A DNA stretch of 16,210 nucleotides from Holosporales bacterium (GCA_031255325.1 JAIRST010000066.1:1-16210); one strand, 5' to 3'. Positions 1 to 7,684 are shown, counted from the stretch's first letter. A program made the numbers and translations. The notes: generated from the sequence alone by a model not told the origin.

Positions 1-1811
1 AGAAGATGCGTTGGGGAACTGGTTCGTTTACATGGGTTCGCCCGATAAGAAATATTCTTTGCTTGTTCGATGGGGACGTTTTGGATTTTTCTTTAGAAGG
101 ATTACGTGCTACGAACACCACTGTTGGACATCGCTTCCTTGCTCCTGAGCGTTTTTTGGTAACAGGTTTTGCAGACTACATTATTGCTCTTGAGAAACGC
201 CATGTCCTTCTTGACCGTACAAAACGGGCGGAAATACTTCGTACACAGCTTCAAACGATCACGCAACATCAGGATATTAACGTTATCCAAGATAAAGCTT
301 TGTTTGATGAAGTGCTTGGCCTTGTGGAGTGGCCTATGGCTCTTTTAGGAAGGATCGATGCCCATTATATGGACTTGCCGGAAGAGCTTATTATCACTCC
401 CATGAAAGTACATCAACGCTATTTTCCAGTGCGCTATAAAAGTGGCGCGCTCGCCCCTTTCTTCGTGTGCGTTGCCGGAACACAAACTGCCGATGGCGGT
501 AAGACCGTCCTGCAAGGAAACGAAGCAGTTCTGAAAGCGCGTCTTGCTGATGCACGCTTCTTTTTCGATACAGACAAGAAAATTTCTCTGGATAAACGTG
601 TCGAAGAATTATCGCTGCAAGTGTTTCACCGTCGTCTTGGGACGATTGCAGATCGCCTGCCTCGTTTGCGAACGTGGGGTGCCTTGTTGCATGCCGCCCT
701 GACAAAAGAATCATTGTTTCGCTCTGTTCTTGACAGAGATCTCAACCGTGCGTTTCATCTTTCCAAAGCGGACTTAAGAACTGAAGTCGTTAAAGAATTT
801 CCTGAGCTGCAAGGTATTATGGGCGGGTATTATGCTGCCCTACAAGGGGAACGTGCTTCTGTTGCTGATGCCTTAAAGGAACACTATAGGCCGCAAGGAT
901 TAGAGGATACCGTTCCCTCAACCCCTTTAGGGGTACTGCTTTCCTTAGCGGATAAATTAGAGATAATCTGGAGTTTTTTCAGCATCCAAGAACACCCAAC
1001 GGGATCGAAGGACCCTTTTGCCCTTAGGCGTGCCGCTCTTGGTGTTATTCGCATTTTGGAAGCGCATCGTTTGTCATTAGATCTTGGGGCGCTTTTAGAA
1101 GCGTATGTCCATGCCCTTATGCCGCCTACAGCTTCTTCCGAAGAAACCTCTAACGCCATTTTTGCTTTTTTCAAAGAGCGTCTTAAGGTCTATTTGAGGA
1201 AAAAGGACATCGCCTCCGATCTAGCTGCTGCTTTACTCCATGAAGAACCTCGCCATGAAATAACGCGACAGCTAACTGAACCTAAGGATGTTTCTTGTAT
1301 TCTCATTTTACCCCAAAAATCATTGAACATTTGGCGCATCCTTGAGCGTGCTCCAGTGCTCAGCGAATTTTTAAAGAGCGCTGAAGGAAGTGATTTGTTA
1401 CAGGGGTATCGCCGTATAGCTAATATTTTAGCCGCTTCTAAAAAGCATGAAGGCGAATCCAATGACATTCATCCAGACATCTTTCAAAGTGCAGCCGAGA
1501 AATCCTTATACCAAAAACTTCAAGAAACGGACGAAGCGATGATAAGTTTACATAAAACGAATAGAGAAACGTGCGAAGATTTTCAAAAGCGTCTCATTCT
1601 TCTTGCCTGCCTTCGTGCTCCGATCAACGCGTTTTTCGAAGAGGTTTTTATAAACGACAAAGATGAGAGCATTCGAAACAATAGGCTTGCTTTACTAAAA
1701 AGAGCTAAAAATTATTACGACCTTATTTGCGCCTTCTCACATAAAGAACCTAAAACGCATAGCCGCAAAGAAATTCACGGCATCACGGGCTCTGAACATC
1801 AAGGAATTTAA
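1..1811 (+). CDS. glyS: Glycyl-tRNA synthetase beta subunit, 5'-truncated by the window edge
   Basis: Beta chain of the bacterial alpha2beta2 glycyl-tRNA synthetase, which charges tRNA-Gly in the cytoplasm. The frame is already open at base 3 (Lys codon before MRWG), so the ATG at base 6 is internal: MRWG followed by WVRPI is a conserved stretch well inside GlyS. Roughly the first 130-150 residues lie outside the window. Further family signatures are VLKARLADARFFFDTD (visible residues about 175-190), the ADKLEIIW...PTGSKDPFALRRAALG block (about 315-345) and a C-terminal DALR-like anticodon-binding region with LRAPINAFFEEVFIN and NNRLALL (about 535-570). The C-terminus is intact and ends in TAA at 1809-1811. 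The alpha chain gene glyQ would be expected just upstream. In many alphaproteobacteria a pyruvate phosphate dikinase gene follows glyS; none is seen here. Confidence 0.96.
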   Translation, partial: KMRWGTGSFTWVRPIRNILCLFDGDVLDFSLEGLRATNTTVGHRFLAPERFLVTGFADYIIALEKRHVLLDRTKRAEILRTQLQTITQHQDINVIQDKALFDEVLGLVEWPMALLGRIDAHYMDLPEELIITPMKVHQRYFPVRYKSGALAPFFVCVAGTQTADGGKTVLQGNEAVLKARLADARFFFDTDKKISLDKRVEELSLQVFHRRLGTIADRLPRLRTWGALLHAALTKESLFRSVLDRDLNRAFHLSKADLRTEVVKEFPELQGIMGGYYAALQGERASVADALKEHYRPQGLEDTVPSTPLGVLLSLADKLEIIWSFFSIQEHPTGSKDPFALRRAALGVIRILEAHRLSLDLGALLEAYVHALMPPTASSEETSNAIFAFFKERLKVYLRKKDIASDLAAALLHEEPRHEITRQLTEPKDVSCILILPQKSLNIWRILERAPVLSEFLKSAEGSDLLQGYRRIANILAASKKHEGESNDIHPDIFQSAAEKSLYQKLQETDEAMISLHKTNRETCEDFQKRLILLACLRAPINAFFEEVFINDKDESIRNNRLALLKRAKNYYDLICAFSHKEPKTHSRKEIHGITGSEHQGI

Positions 1812-1841
1812 CAAATTCATCACAATCAGGAAAACGAATCC

Positions 1842-1976
1842 ATGAACCAAGAAAGACAAAAGAAGCCACCGAAAATGCTTTTAAAAAGAGTTTTTAATGA
1901 AAATGTCATCGACATGCAAAAACACCCAAAATCATTGTCAATAAATACTGAAGTAAGTACGAATATTGTAGTTTAA
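1842..1976 (+). CDS. Possible 44-residue small protein downstream of glyS
   Basis: A short ATG-to-TAA frame begins 30 bp after the glyS stop. The product is basic at its N-terminus (MNQERQKKPPKML) and has no membrane segment or motif that I recognise. A weak AGG lies about 13 bases before the ATG, so the ribosome binding site is poor. A weak intrinsic terminator follows at 2036-2058, so the frame would sit at the end of the glyS transcript. It could equally be chance or the remnant of a gene that once followed glyS. Confidence 0.25.
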   Translation: MNQERQKKPPKMLLKRVFNENVIDMQKHPKSLSINTEVSTNIVV

Positions 1977-2035
1977 GAAGATAGATTAAGATTGGATTTA
2001 TACACTTAAAGGTACTTTATATAAGACTATACAAA

Positions 2036-2058
2036 AACTTTCATAAGGTTCTTTTTTT
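2036..2058 (+). terminator. Weak intrinsic terminator after glyS and the small ORF
   Basis: AACTTT (2036-2041) pairs with AAGGTT (2045-2050) around a three-base loop, including one G-T pair, and is followed by C and seven T (2052-2058). The stem is short and A/T-rich, but its place after glyS and the clear T run fit a Rho-independent terminator. Confidence 0.45.
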
Positions 2059-2082
2059 ACCGGTATTTTTGCTTAAGGATTT

Positions 2083-2409
2083 TTGCCTATACTTTTTCTT
2101 ACAAAGAACACCTGGCAGCCTGTGCTAGGCTGTTCGCTTAGTTCTTATGAGAACGTGCAAAGTACACGTCATTTTCTTGAGGGAGTACGGGGCGGCACAC
2201 CGGATTCAAGCAACGATTTGAGAGCGCATGTTCCTCAATTGCTTCTGAAGAGTATCTCGACAAGTTATTATGAAGTGTCTTATGGGAATTCATTTGAGAT
2301 GAGCCAATTGTCGCGCCTTAAAGTGAGTGACGCGACAATGAGAGTAAAGAGTGTCGATATCTTGCAAGCGTTAGATCGGAGGCTTCTGTTTCAGCGACAC
2401 ACTTCTTAA
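2083..2409 (+). CDS. Doubtful 108-codon ORF (alternative reading of a hairpin-rich stretch)
   Basis: The frame is open from just after a TAA at 2074-2076 to TAA at 2407-2409 but contains no early ATG. The only early start is TTG at 2083, with AAGGA ending only three bases before it, which is too close for a good ribosome binding site. The product has no motif, signal peptide or membrane helix that I recognise. Codon use is not absurd for a coding region, yet the same bases form several perfect hairpins, so an RNA element is an equal or better explanation. Listed so that a reader knows the frame exists. Confidence 0.2.
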   Translation: MPILFLTKNTWQPVLGCSLSSYENVQSTRHFLEGVRGGTPDSSNDLRAHVPQLLLKSISTSYYEVSYGNSFEMSQLSRLKVSDATMRVKSVDILQALDRRLLFQRHTS

Positions 2410-2410
2410 G
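2100..2410. other. Hairpin-rich stretch, possible structured RNA of unknown class
   Basis: Several inverted repeats sit close together. CAGCCT (2115-2120 region) pairs with AGGCTG around GTGCT. GTTCT (2141-2145) pairs with AGAAC (2150-2154) around a four-base loop. ATTGTCGCG (2307-2315) pairs perfectly with CGCGACAAT (2331-2339). GTGTCG (2351-2356) pairs with CGACAC (2395-2400). I looked for the signatures of RNase P RNA, SRP RNA, tmRNA and tRNA and found none. A TATACT at 2088-2093 could be a -10 box for the + strand, but no convincing -35 goes with it. Strand and identity are not settled. Confidence 0.25.
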
Positions 2411-2455
2411 TGCGCTATCAAATTCTGGCCTCGACAACACGCTTTCCCCCGTATA

Positions 2456-2493
2456 CCCCCCCCTCCGATGCCAAAACACCGAGGGGAGGGGGG
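2456..2493 (-). terminator. GC-rich hairpin beyond the 3' end of the large minus-strand gene
   Basis: C6-T-CC (2458-2466) is the perfect inverted repeat of GG-A-G6 (2485-2493), giving a nine-pair, almost all G-C stem with an 18-base loop; an alternative register pairs CCCCT with AGGGG. It lies about 30 bp past the TAA of the minus-strand gene, where a terminator is expected. It lacks a T run on either strand, so it may act as a stabilising 3' structure or a barrier between convergent transcripts and not as a classical terminator. Confidence 0.4.
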
Positions 2494-2521
2494 AATTATA
2501 TCTATAGAATGAATGTATTCC

Positions 2522-2983
2522 TCATTGAGTATACCTTTCCTGGGCGAGTATATCGAGACCAATTTGCTGGAACAATTTTTGATTCGATTTTTTTATCAAC
2601 TTCTCTTTTTCAAACAAATCTCCAGTCGCCTCAATAGCCGTCTTATCCTCTGGACAAATCATGCTATTCAAATCAATAGATTCCGGATCGACATTCAGAG
2701 TATCCGATATATATTTATTTACCACTTTTCTAAAATAATGATTATCCAATGTTGCATTATATTTCAGAAATGTTTCTGGACGCATCCCTTCATCCATTAA
2801 TTTCTTATAAATTGACGGAGTCATAGGTATATCCTTATCCCGAAGGCCATCTTTTTCAGAGTCAGTTAACGTTTTAAAAGCTGTACATGCCAACGTTCCT
2901 TCTTTAGCCTCGGACAAATACTTATAAAGATTACCCCATCCATTAGAGGAGACCCCCCCCCTCGGGCAATCCATACAATCCAT
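2522..2983 (-). CDS. C-terminal part of the large unknown protein, in a shifted frame
   Basis: This 153-codon frame overlaps the end of the 1061-codon frame by 41 bp and is offset from it by one base. The first ten codons (MDCMDCPRGG) come from the same DNA that encodes NGLYGLPEGGG in the other frame, and there is no ribosome binding site before the ATG. I therefore think the real coding portion starts at the G9 tract (VSSNGWG onward) and gives a 143-residue tail to the large protein. The tail is hydrophilic, rich in Lys, Glu and Asp, with no signal peptide or membrane helix, and ends LAQERYTQ before TAA at 2522-2524. If one G is removed from the tract, the two frames fuse into a single protein of about 1201 residues. 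No function is recognised. Confidence 0.7.
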   Translation of the reverse strand: MDCMDCPRGGVSSNGWGNLYKYLSEAKEGTLACTAFKTLTDSEKDGLRDKDIPMTPSIYKKLMDEGMRPETFLKYNATLDNHYFRKVVNKYISDTLNVDPESIDLNSMICPEDKTAIEATGDLFEKEKLIKKSNQKLFQQIGLDILAQERYTQ

Positions 2984-5900
2984 TAATTTGTGTTCGCACA
3001 GAATCTCTACTCATCGTCTGTTCAGTATATTGGCTACCATCCTCCCCTACGAATGTGAAAATATCATCAAATATTTTATTTCCTCCATCCTGTATCCAGA
3101 CTTGCCGAGGATTATCGCGCACAGCATCAGAACGTTCCGCAATTATTCGTTGAGCTCTCATTGCACTCTCTTTATTACCCACCAGACAATGCATCCATCC
3201 CTGATGAACAGTTCCCCAAACCTCTGCCATAAGTTTTTGAGTATTCGCCATCTGACCGGTCACCCGCGTACCTTCTGCAGGAATGTTCCGGTTCACCCAA
3301 TCCAAAACTGAATTTGTCCACTTCCCTCCTAATCTAAAATAGCTGAAGTCTTCAACACCCTGGCTGCTGGAGTTGTAACCACTATCACTCTGGTCATTCG
3401 AGTCATAACGGTCATAACGTCCAGTCAACGTGCGACGGCCTTGCTGAATGGCAGCTATAGGGGGCGTATCATGCTTTGTTGCATCAGGAATACTACCAAA
3501 AAATGCTTGTAACGCCTCACAACCTTCACTAACCTCAATAGTATAAATTTTTCCACTATCGTACGAACTATCCACTAAAACAGTCCTGCTTACGTTCTGC
3601 CGCACTAGTTGATAAAGCTCATCTTTGTCCTTATATCTCACCTCATCACCTTCCTTCGTTGAAATGAAAGAAAGTACCTTGAGGAACAATTTATCTGCCT
3701 TTTCATTAGAAGGCTGGTCCGCCCCCTGTGGTAAAGTTACTTGATCTTTCAAAGACAATACACGATTCGAAAGAAACGAATCACCATCCGGACGAGGCAA
3801 TTCAAGCAGATTCTGAAATCCTTTTATACGTACTTCATCGGCCATATACTGATTAATCTGCGCAACAGAAGTCCCAAACTGATGATGATCAAAAGGATTC
3901 TCATACTTTAATGCTCGTAAAATTTCCTCACTTTCATTACGTTGTATGGAGCTTTCAAGAAGATAAGCATTATATAAAGATGTAAATTTTTGAAGAAATT
4001 TCTTGCGATCCGAATCTGTCTCTGCATCATATTTCTGTTGTATGTCATCTATAGAAAAGCGCACAAAACTTGCGCTATCTGTTTTAAACGACAAGGAATT
4101 ATCGCCCTCTAAATAATACTTCTGAGCTGCTGATTGTGGATCCAAATCGACCACCTCGCCATTAGCGGTATCAAATTTATAGAAATTACCTAAAAACTTT
4201 AAAAAAGCTCCTTCACGAGAATCCGGATTATTCAACCCTTTATTGAAATTACTCCCCCCCAAAAAGTTTCTTTCAACCATTCTTTTTAAACCGCCACTCT
4301 CCACCTGCGGTTGCACGCCAAACGCATATGCCCTTGTAGCATTATTTTTCAACAGTTTTTCAAACCCCTCTTTCAATAGGTTATAACGCTCTATTCCCTT
4401 TTCAAGCTCAACCTTAAATCGAGTAAAATAGTCTTTCTCATTAGGATAAATGAGCTGACCCTCTATACTTGTAAAAAACCCATAATCTATCTCGAAAGTA
4501 GGAAGGAGTAAATCACCTTCTGCCTTCTGATTTATGAGGCCCCGAATCCCCCCATCAAGATTCGCCCCCATTTGAGCATAGATTTGGCTTATTTTTGCAA
4601 GGAACTCTTGCCTCGGTATAGTTCTCTGATATCCATACATTAAAGTAACAGCCGTATCCAGCATAAAATCTTTTATAACGCACCGATCATTCAAATAACC
4701 TAATTTGAGTCGATCTATATCCACGTTCTCAATATAAGCATGTTCATTCAGTATATCTAATAGGCGCGATGGCACAAAACCCACCTCTCTTTTCAGCACA
4801 TTTCCAAGGTTTTCTTTAAAAGAAGACGATATGTTACGCTTCTTTTCATCTTGCTTTTCCTTATAATCCCTTTTCCACTCTAAATTTTCACTAGAAAACC
4901 AAACCGGATTTGACCTCGATATAGTGATCATCCTCATACCGTTCATCTGCTTCCACTTTCTGTATAGCGCCATTCTGCTGCGGGCGAGCGATGCAGGAAG
5001 ATCTCTTACGTCTCTCACAGTTGGTCCAGCTCCAGTATTAGCCCACTCATTCCATGTTGTATTTGAAGTTGGCCCTTGACGAAAAAACGGACTATCTAAT
5101 GGTACTACATCCCCATTTTGAAAAGTGGGTGAATGAATCACTGGGATGCTCTGAAGCTGTTGCACAGGAGCCGGTGTGTCTACGACCGGATCAGGATCAG
5201 GCTGCGGGGCAGGAGCAGGAGCCGGTGCGGGGACAACGACCGGAGCAGGTGTATTGTGCGATGTTGAAGGAGGTACGACCGGATCCAGGATATTGTGCGG
5301 CGGTGTTGACCCTGACCCTGACAGACCGGGTTGTTGCTGCGGGGTTGACGTTTGCACAGGAGCAGGAGCCGGTTGCTGCTGTACAAGCGGCGTATATGCG
5401 ATCGGCGGCGTTTGCGGTTGAGGGGGGTGAAAGGTAGAGGGGTCTAGTTGACTAAACTCCCTCTGCAATTGCACCATATTCTGTCGTATGTCAGCGTACC
5501 GCTCCATAAAACGGGTATATTCCCCTCCTATCCCCATGAATGTAAGGCGTACACTAACCTGATTCTCTAAGTCTGACACTATTCTCCGTATGCGGCCTCT
5601 TCGCTCTTGCTGCTGCCGCTGCTCTGGAGACTCTTGCTGCTGGCGTTCCAGCATATTTCCTACGACCGCTAAAGATCTTCCTATTTCCCCAGAGAGGGGC
5701 AAGAAGTTGTTCTCCGTAACTTGATCTTGCTCTACAGAGGAGTCAGCGTTCAGTTGGGTCAAGATCTCTTCAGGAGAAGAAAAGACTGCCTGCTGTTCTG
5801 GTTCTGGTACGTTGATGACAGATAGGCTAATAGTAGAAGTATTGACTGGTGTATATTCCGGCGGAAAGAAATCCTCTACAGGAGAAGCCACGAAAGACTC

Positions 5901-6128
5901 GGAAGACTCGGACGTGTCATCTTGCCCTATCTGCCTCAAGAGGGCATTGACGGCGCCCACTTGCTCTCTTAACAGCTGTGTTTGCTCTCCTCTTCCCGCA
6001 AAGGAAACTCTAATGTCCCCTACGTTACTCAAGAGTTGATTCAATTGGAGCAGAAGCCATACATTCTGTTGTACGACATTGAATACCACCCTCTCGCGCC
6101 CCCAAACCTCACGCCTATACCCTCTCAC
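2943..6128 (-). CDS. Very large protein of unknown function with a Pro/Ala-rich linker (frame ends at a G9 tract)
   Basis: I do not recognise this 1061-residue product. Residues 1-230 look helical and Gln/Glu/Arg-rich (ERQQQESPEQRQQQERR at about 161-177), with several leucine-rich stretches that could form coiled coils. Residues about 234-337 are a low-complexity Pro/Ala/Gln/Thr linker with PAPAPAPAP and DPDPDP-like runs. Residues about 350-1055 are a large, mixed, apparently globular region. I see no signal peptide, membrane helix, P-loop, protease or nuclease motif. A Tyr/Asp/Ser-rich patch (GRYDRYDSNDQSDSGYNSSS, about 903-922) stands out. The start is the most upstream one, GTG at 6128, with AGAGGG only two bases away, so a later start is possible. 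It ends LPEGGGLL, but the frame beyond the G9 tract continues the protein. It is divergent from miaB with a 124-bp gap. Size, linker and lack of homology features would suit a secreted effector or surface protein of a symbiont, but that is a guess. Confidence 0.85.
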   Translation of the reverse strand: MRGYRREVWGRERVVFNVVQQNVWLLLQLNQLLSNVGDIRVSFAGRGEQTQLLREQVGAVNALLRQIGQDDTSESSESFVASPVEDFFPPEYTPVNTSTISLSVINVPEPEQQAVFSSPEEILTQLNADSSVEQDQVTENNFLPLSGEIGRSLAVVGNMLERQQQESPEQRQQQERRGRIRRIVSDLENQVSVRLTFMGIGGEYTRFMERYADIRQNMVQLQREFSQLDPSTFHPPQPQTPPIAYTPLVQQQPAPAPVQTSTPQQQPGLSGSGSTPPHNILDPVVPPSTSHNTPAPVVVPAPAPAPAPQPDPDPVVDTPAPVQQLQSIPVIHSPTFQNGDVVPLDSPFFRQGPTSNTTWNEWANTGAGPTVRDVRDLPASLARSRMALYRKWKQMNGMRMITISRSNPVWFSSENLEWKRDYKEKQDEKKRNISSSFKENLGNVLKREVGFVPSRLLDILNEHAYIENVDIDRLKLGYLNDRCVIKDFMLDTAVTLMYGYQRTIPRQEFLAKISQIYAQMGANLDGGIRGLINQKAEGDLLLPTFEIDYGFFTSIEGQLIYPNEKDYFTRFKVELEKGIERYNLLKEGFEKLLKNNATRAYAFGVQPQVESGGLKRMVERNFLGGSNFNKGLNNPDSREGAFLKFLGNFYKFDTANGEVVDLDPQSAAQKYYLEGDNSLSFKTDSASFVRFSIDDIQQKYDAETDSDRKKFLQKFTSLYNAYLLESSIQRNESEEILRALKYENPFDHHQFGTSVAQINQYMADEVRIKGFQNLLELPRPDGDSFLSNRVLSLKDQVTLPQGADQPSNEKADKLFLKVLSFISTKEGDEVRYKDKDELYQLVRQNVSRTVLVDSSYDSGKIYTIEVSEGCEALQAFFGSIPDATKHDTPPIAAIQQGRRTLTGRYDRYDSNDQSDSGYNSSSQGVEDFSYFRLGGKWTNSVLDWVNRNIPAEGTRVTGQMANTQKLMAEVWGTVHQGWMHCLVGNKESAMRAQRIIAERSDAVRDNPRQVWIQDGGNKIFDDIFTFVGEDGSQYTEQTMSRDSVRTQINGLYGLPEGGGLL
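2953..2961 (-). repeat. G9 homopolymer joining two reading frames of the large gene
   Basis: On the + strand nine C follow GA and precede TCGGG, so the minus-strand gene reads CCCGA, then nine G, then TCTCC. With nine G the long frame stops five codons past the Glu codon (GAG) that opens the tract. With eight (or eleven) G it runs on for 143 more codons. Runs of this length are prone to slippage in replication and transcription, and also to sequencing error. Confidence 0.9.
4254..4260 (-). repeat. G7 homopolymer inside the large gene
   Basis: Seven C on the + strand followed by five A; on the coding strand T5 then G7, encoding FLGGS at residues about 622-626. The frame is open through it at its present length. 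It is a second possible slippage site in the same gene; a one-base change here would truncate the protein near its middle. Confidence 0.8.
5160..5425 (-). repeat. Degenerate Pro/Ala-coding repeats in the large gene
   Basis: Short related units recur in this stretch of the + strand: CAGGAGCCGGT three times (near 5166, 5216 and 5363), ACGACCGGATC twice (near 5182 and 5276) and TATTGTGCG twice (near 5251 and 5290). They encode the Pro/Ala/Thr-rich linker at about residues 234-323. Such repeats can expand or contract by recombination and would change linker length without breaking the frame only in units of three bases. Confidence 0.6.
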
Positions 6129-6252
6129 ATCCCTCTACTGGTTAACACCTTACACTTTATATCTCTTAGGATCAATCCAAAAATAAAAGCCCCTCCTTTT
6201 CCTTTGGAGCGGTTAATTCTTAGATTGCTTGCTCCGATTTTTTTGAAGGCTT

Positions 6253-7593
6253 ATGCTTTGGCCAATGCGTGGCGTATGGATAAAAAATTTCGGATGTCAG
6301 ATGAATGTTTACGATTCTTTAAAGATCGTAAGTATTTTACAAGAATGTGGGTATCGTGTTGTAGATGTTCCGGAAAAAGCGTGCCTTTTCGTCTTAAACA
6401 CCTGTCATGTCCGCAAGAAAGCAACTGAGAAAGTTTTTTCTGACCTCGGGCGCCTCCGTCTTCTTAAAACAGGGCACTTAGCTCCAAAAATTATTGTAAC
6501 AGGATGTGTTGCGCAAGCTTTAGGGGTAGAGGTTCAACGACGGGCTCCGTGGGTGGATATTGTGATTGGTCCTCAGGCTCTCCATAAAATCCCCTTGTTG
6601 TTGGAAGATTTAGAACAAAAGCGCCCCTGTTTGTGTCTTGAAGGATCCGCTGCAGAGAAATTTAAGAAATCGTTTCATGCTCCGTTACCTGAAGGACGCG
6701 TTACAGCTTTCTTAGCTATTCAAGAAGGGTGCGACTATTTCTGCTCTTATTGCGTTGTTCCACACACACGGGGACGTGAATTTTCACGCCCCATAGAGTC
6801 GATTTTAGAGGAAGCGCACGCCTTTATTCAACAGGGAGTTAAAGAAATTACTTTAATCGGACAAAACGTCAATGCTTATTGCGGAATGGATGCTACAGGA
6901 GCAATGTGTGATTTTGGAACATTGTTGCGCCGTGTCGCGCCTCTACCTGGAATTTTACGTGTACGATATACAACTTCGCATCCTCGGCACATCAATGAAA
7001 GCTTACTCCACGCCCACGCCACGCTTCCTCAGCTAGCTCCTTTTATTCATTTACCGGCGCAAGCGGGCTCTGATCCTATTTTGAAAGCGATGAATCGCCC
7101 TTATACGCGAGCAGATTATCTGATGGCCATCGATAAGTTACGTACTGTACGCCCAGATATAGCTTTTTCTTCCGATTTCATTGTAGGGTTTCCCGGGGAA
7201 ACGGAGGAAGATTTCCAAGAGACCCTTTCTCTTGTGAAAAGCGTAACTTATGCGCAAGCGTATGCCTTTAAATATAGTCCGCGACCCGGTACACCGGCTG
7301 CTTCTCTACCGGATCAAGTTCCTGAATCTGCTAAGGAGGAACGCTTGGCGCGCCTTTTAGACATTCTTCGAAAGCAACAGCAAGATTTCAACAGGCAAAG
7401 TGTAGGAAAGGTTGTTTCCGTACTTTTCGAAAAACCAGGCCGTCATTCAGGAGAGATCACAGGGCGTACGCTGCATTTTCAATCTGTCATTATTAAAGCC
7501 CCTCAATCAGTTATAGGATCTTGTCTGCCTGTGCGTATAATAGAGCTCTTACCTTATAGCTTGCGAGGAGAATATACACCTTCCACTGCATGA
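6253..7593 (+). CDS. miaB: tRNA-2-methylthio-N6-dimethylallyladenosine synthase
   Basis: Radical-SAM methylthiotransferase that adds the methylthio group to C2 of i6A37 in tRNAs reading U-starting codons. The N-terminal UPF0004 domain has the three cluster-binding cysteines C15 (FGCQMN), C51 (NTCHVR) and C85 (TGCVAQ). The radical-SAM CxxxCxxC is C160-C164-C167 (EGCDYFCSYCVVPHTRGRE), followed by IGQNVNAY (about 202-209), which is typical of MiaB among its relatives, and by a C-terminal TRAM-like segment (about 380-440). The length of 446 matches the family. Two starts are possible, ATG 6253 (GAAGG three bases upstream) and ATG 6265 (MRGVWIKNFG), the latter closer to usual MiaB starts. The more common NTCxIRE is here NTCHVRK. 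It is divergent from the large minus-strand gene and followed by ychF after 91 bp; the usual neighbours phoH and ybeY are absent from the window. Confidence 0.95.
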   Translation: MLWPMRGVWIKNFGCQMNVYDSLKIVSILQECGYRVVDVPEKACLFVLNTCHVRKKATEKVFSDLGRLRLLKTGHLAPKIIVTGCVAQALGVEVQRRAPWVDIVIGPQALHKIPLLLEDLEQKRPCLCLEGSAAEKFKKSFHAPLPEGRVTAFLAIQEGCDYFCSYCVVPHTRGREFSRPIESILEEAHAFIQQGVKEITLIGQNVNAYCGMDATGAMCDFGTLLRRVAPLPGILRVRYTTSHPRHINESLLHAHATLPQLAPFIHLPAQAGSDPILKAMNRPYTRADYLMAIDKLRTVRPDIAFSSDFIVGFPGETEEDFQETLSLVKSVTYAQAYAFKYSPRPGTPAASLPDQVPESAKEERLARLLDILRKQQQDFNRQSVGKVVSVLFEKPGRHSGEITGRTLHFQSVIIKAPQSVIGSCLPVRIIELLPYSLRGEYTPSTA

Positions 7594-7684
7594 GATCGGG
7601 TAGCTGCATTTCACGTATTTCATTATTGTATCGTTTTTGTGAATATGAAAGACTCAGCCAAAATACACGACAGAAGAAAGGTAT

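Noticed and set aside
2190..2225. T-arm-like GATTCAAG stretch suggesting a tRNA or tmRNA
   Set aside because: The flanking bases cannot form a T stem and no acceptor or anticodon arm is present.
5054..5437. Long + strand ORFs opposite the Pro/Ala linker, one with a Gly/Ala/Thr-rich, collagen-like translation (5176-5421)
   Set aside because: They are antisense shadows of the repeated Pro/Ala codons of the large minus-strand gene; no ribosome binding site or independent support.
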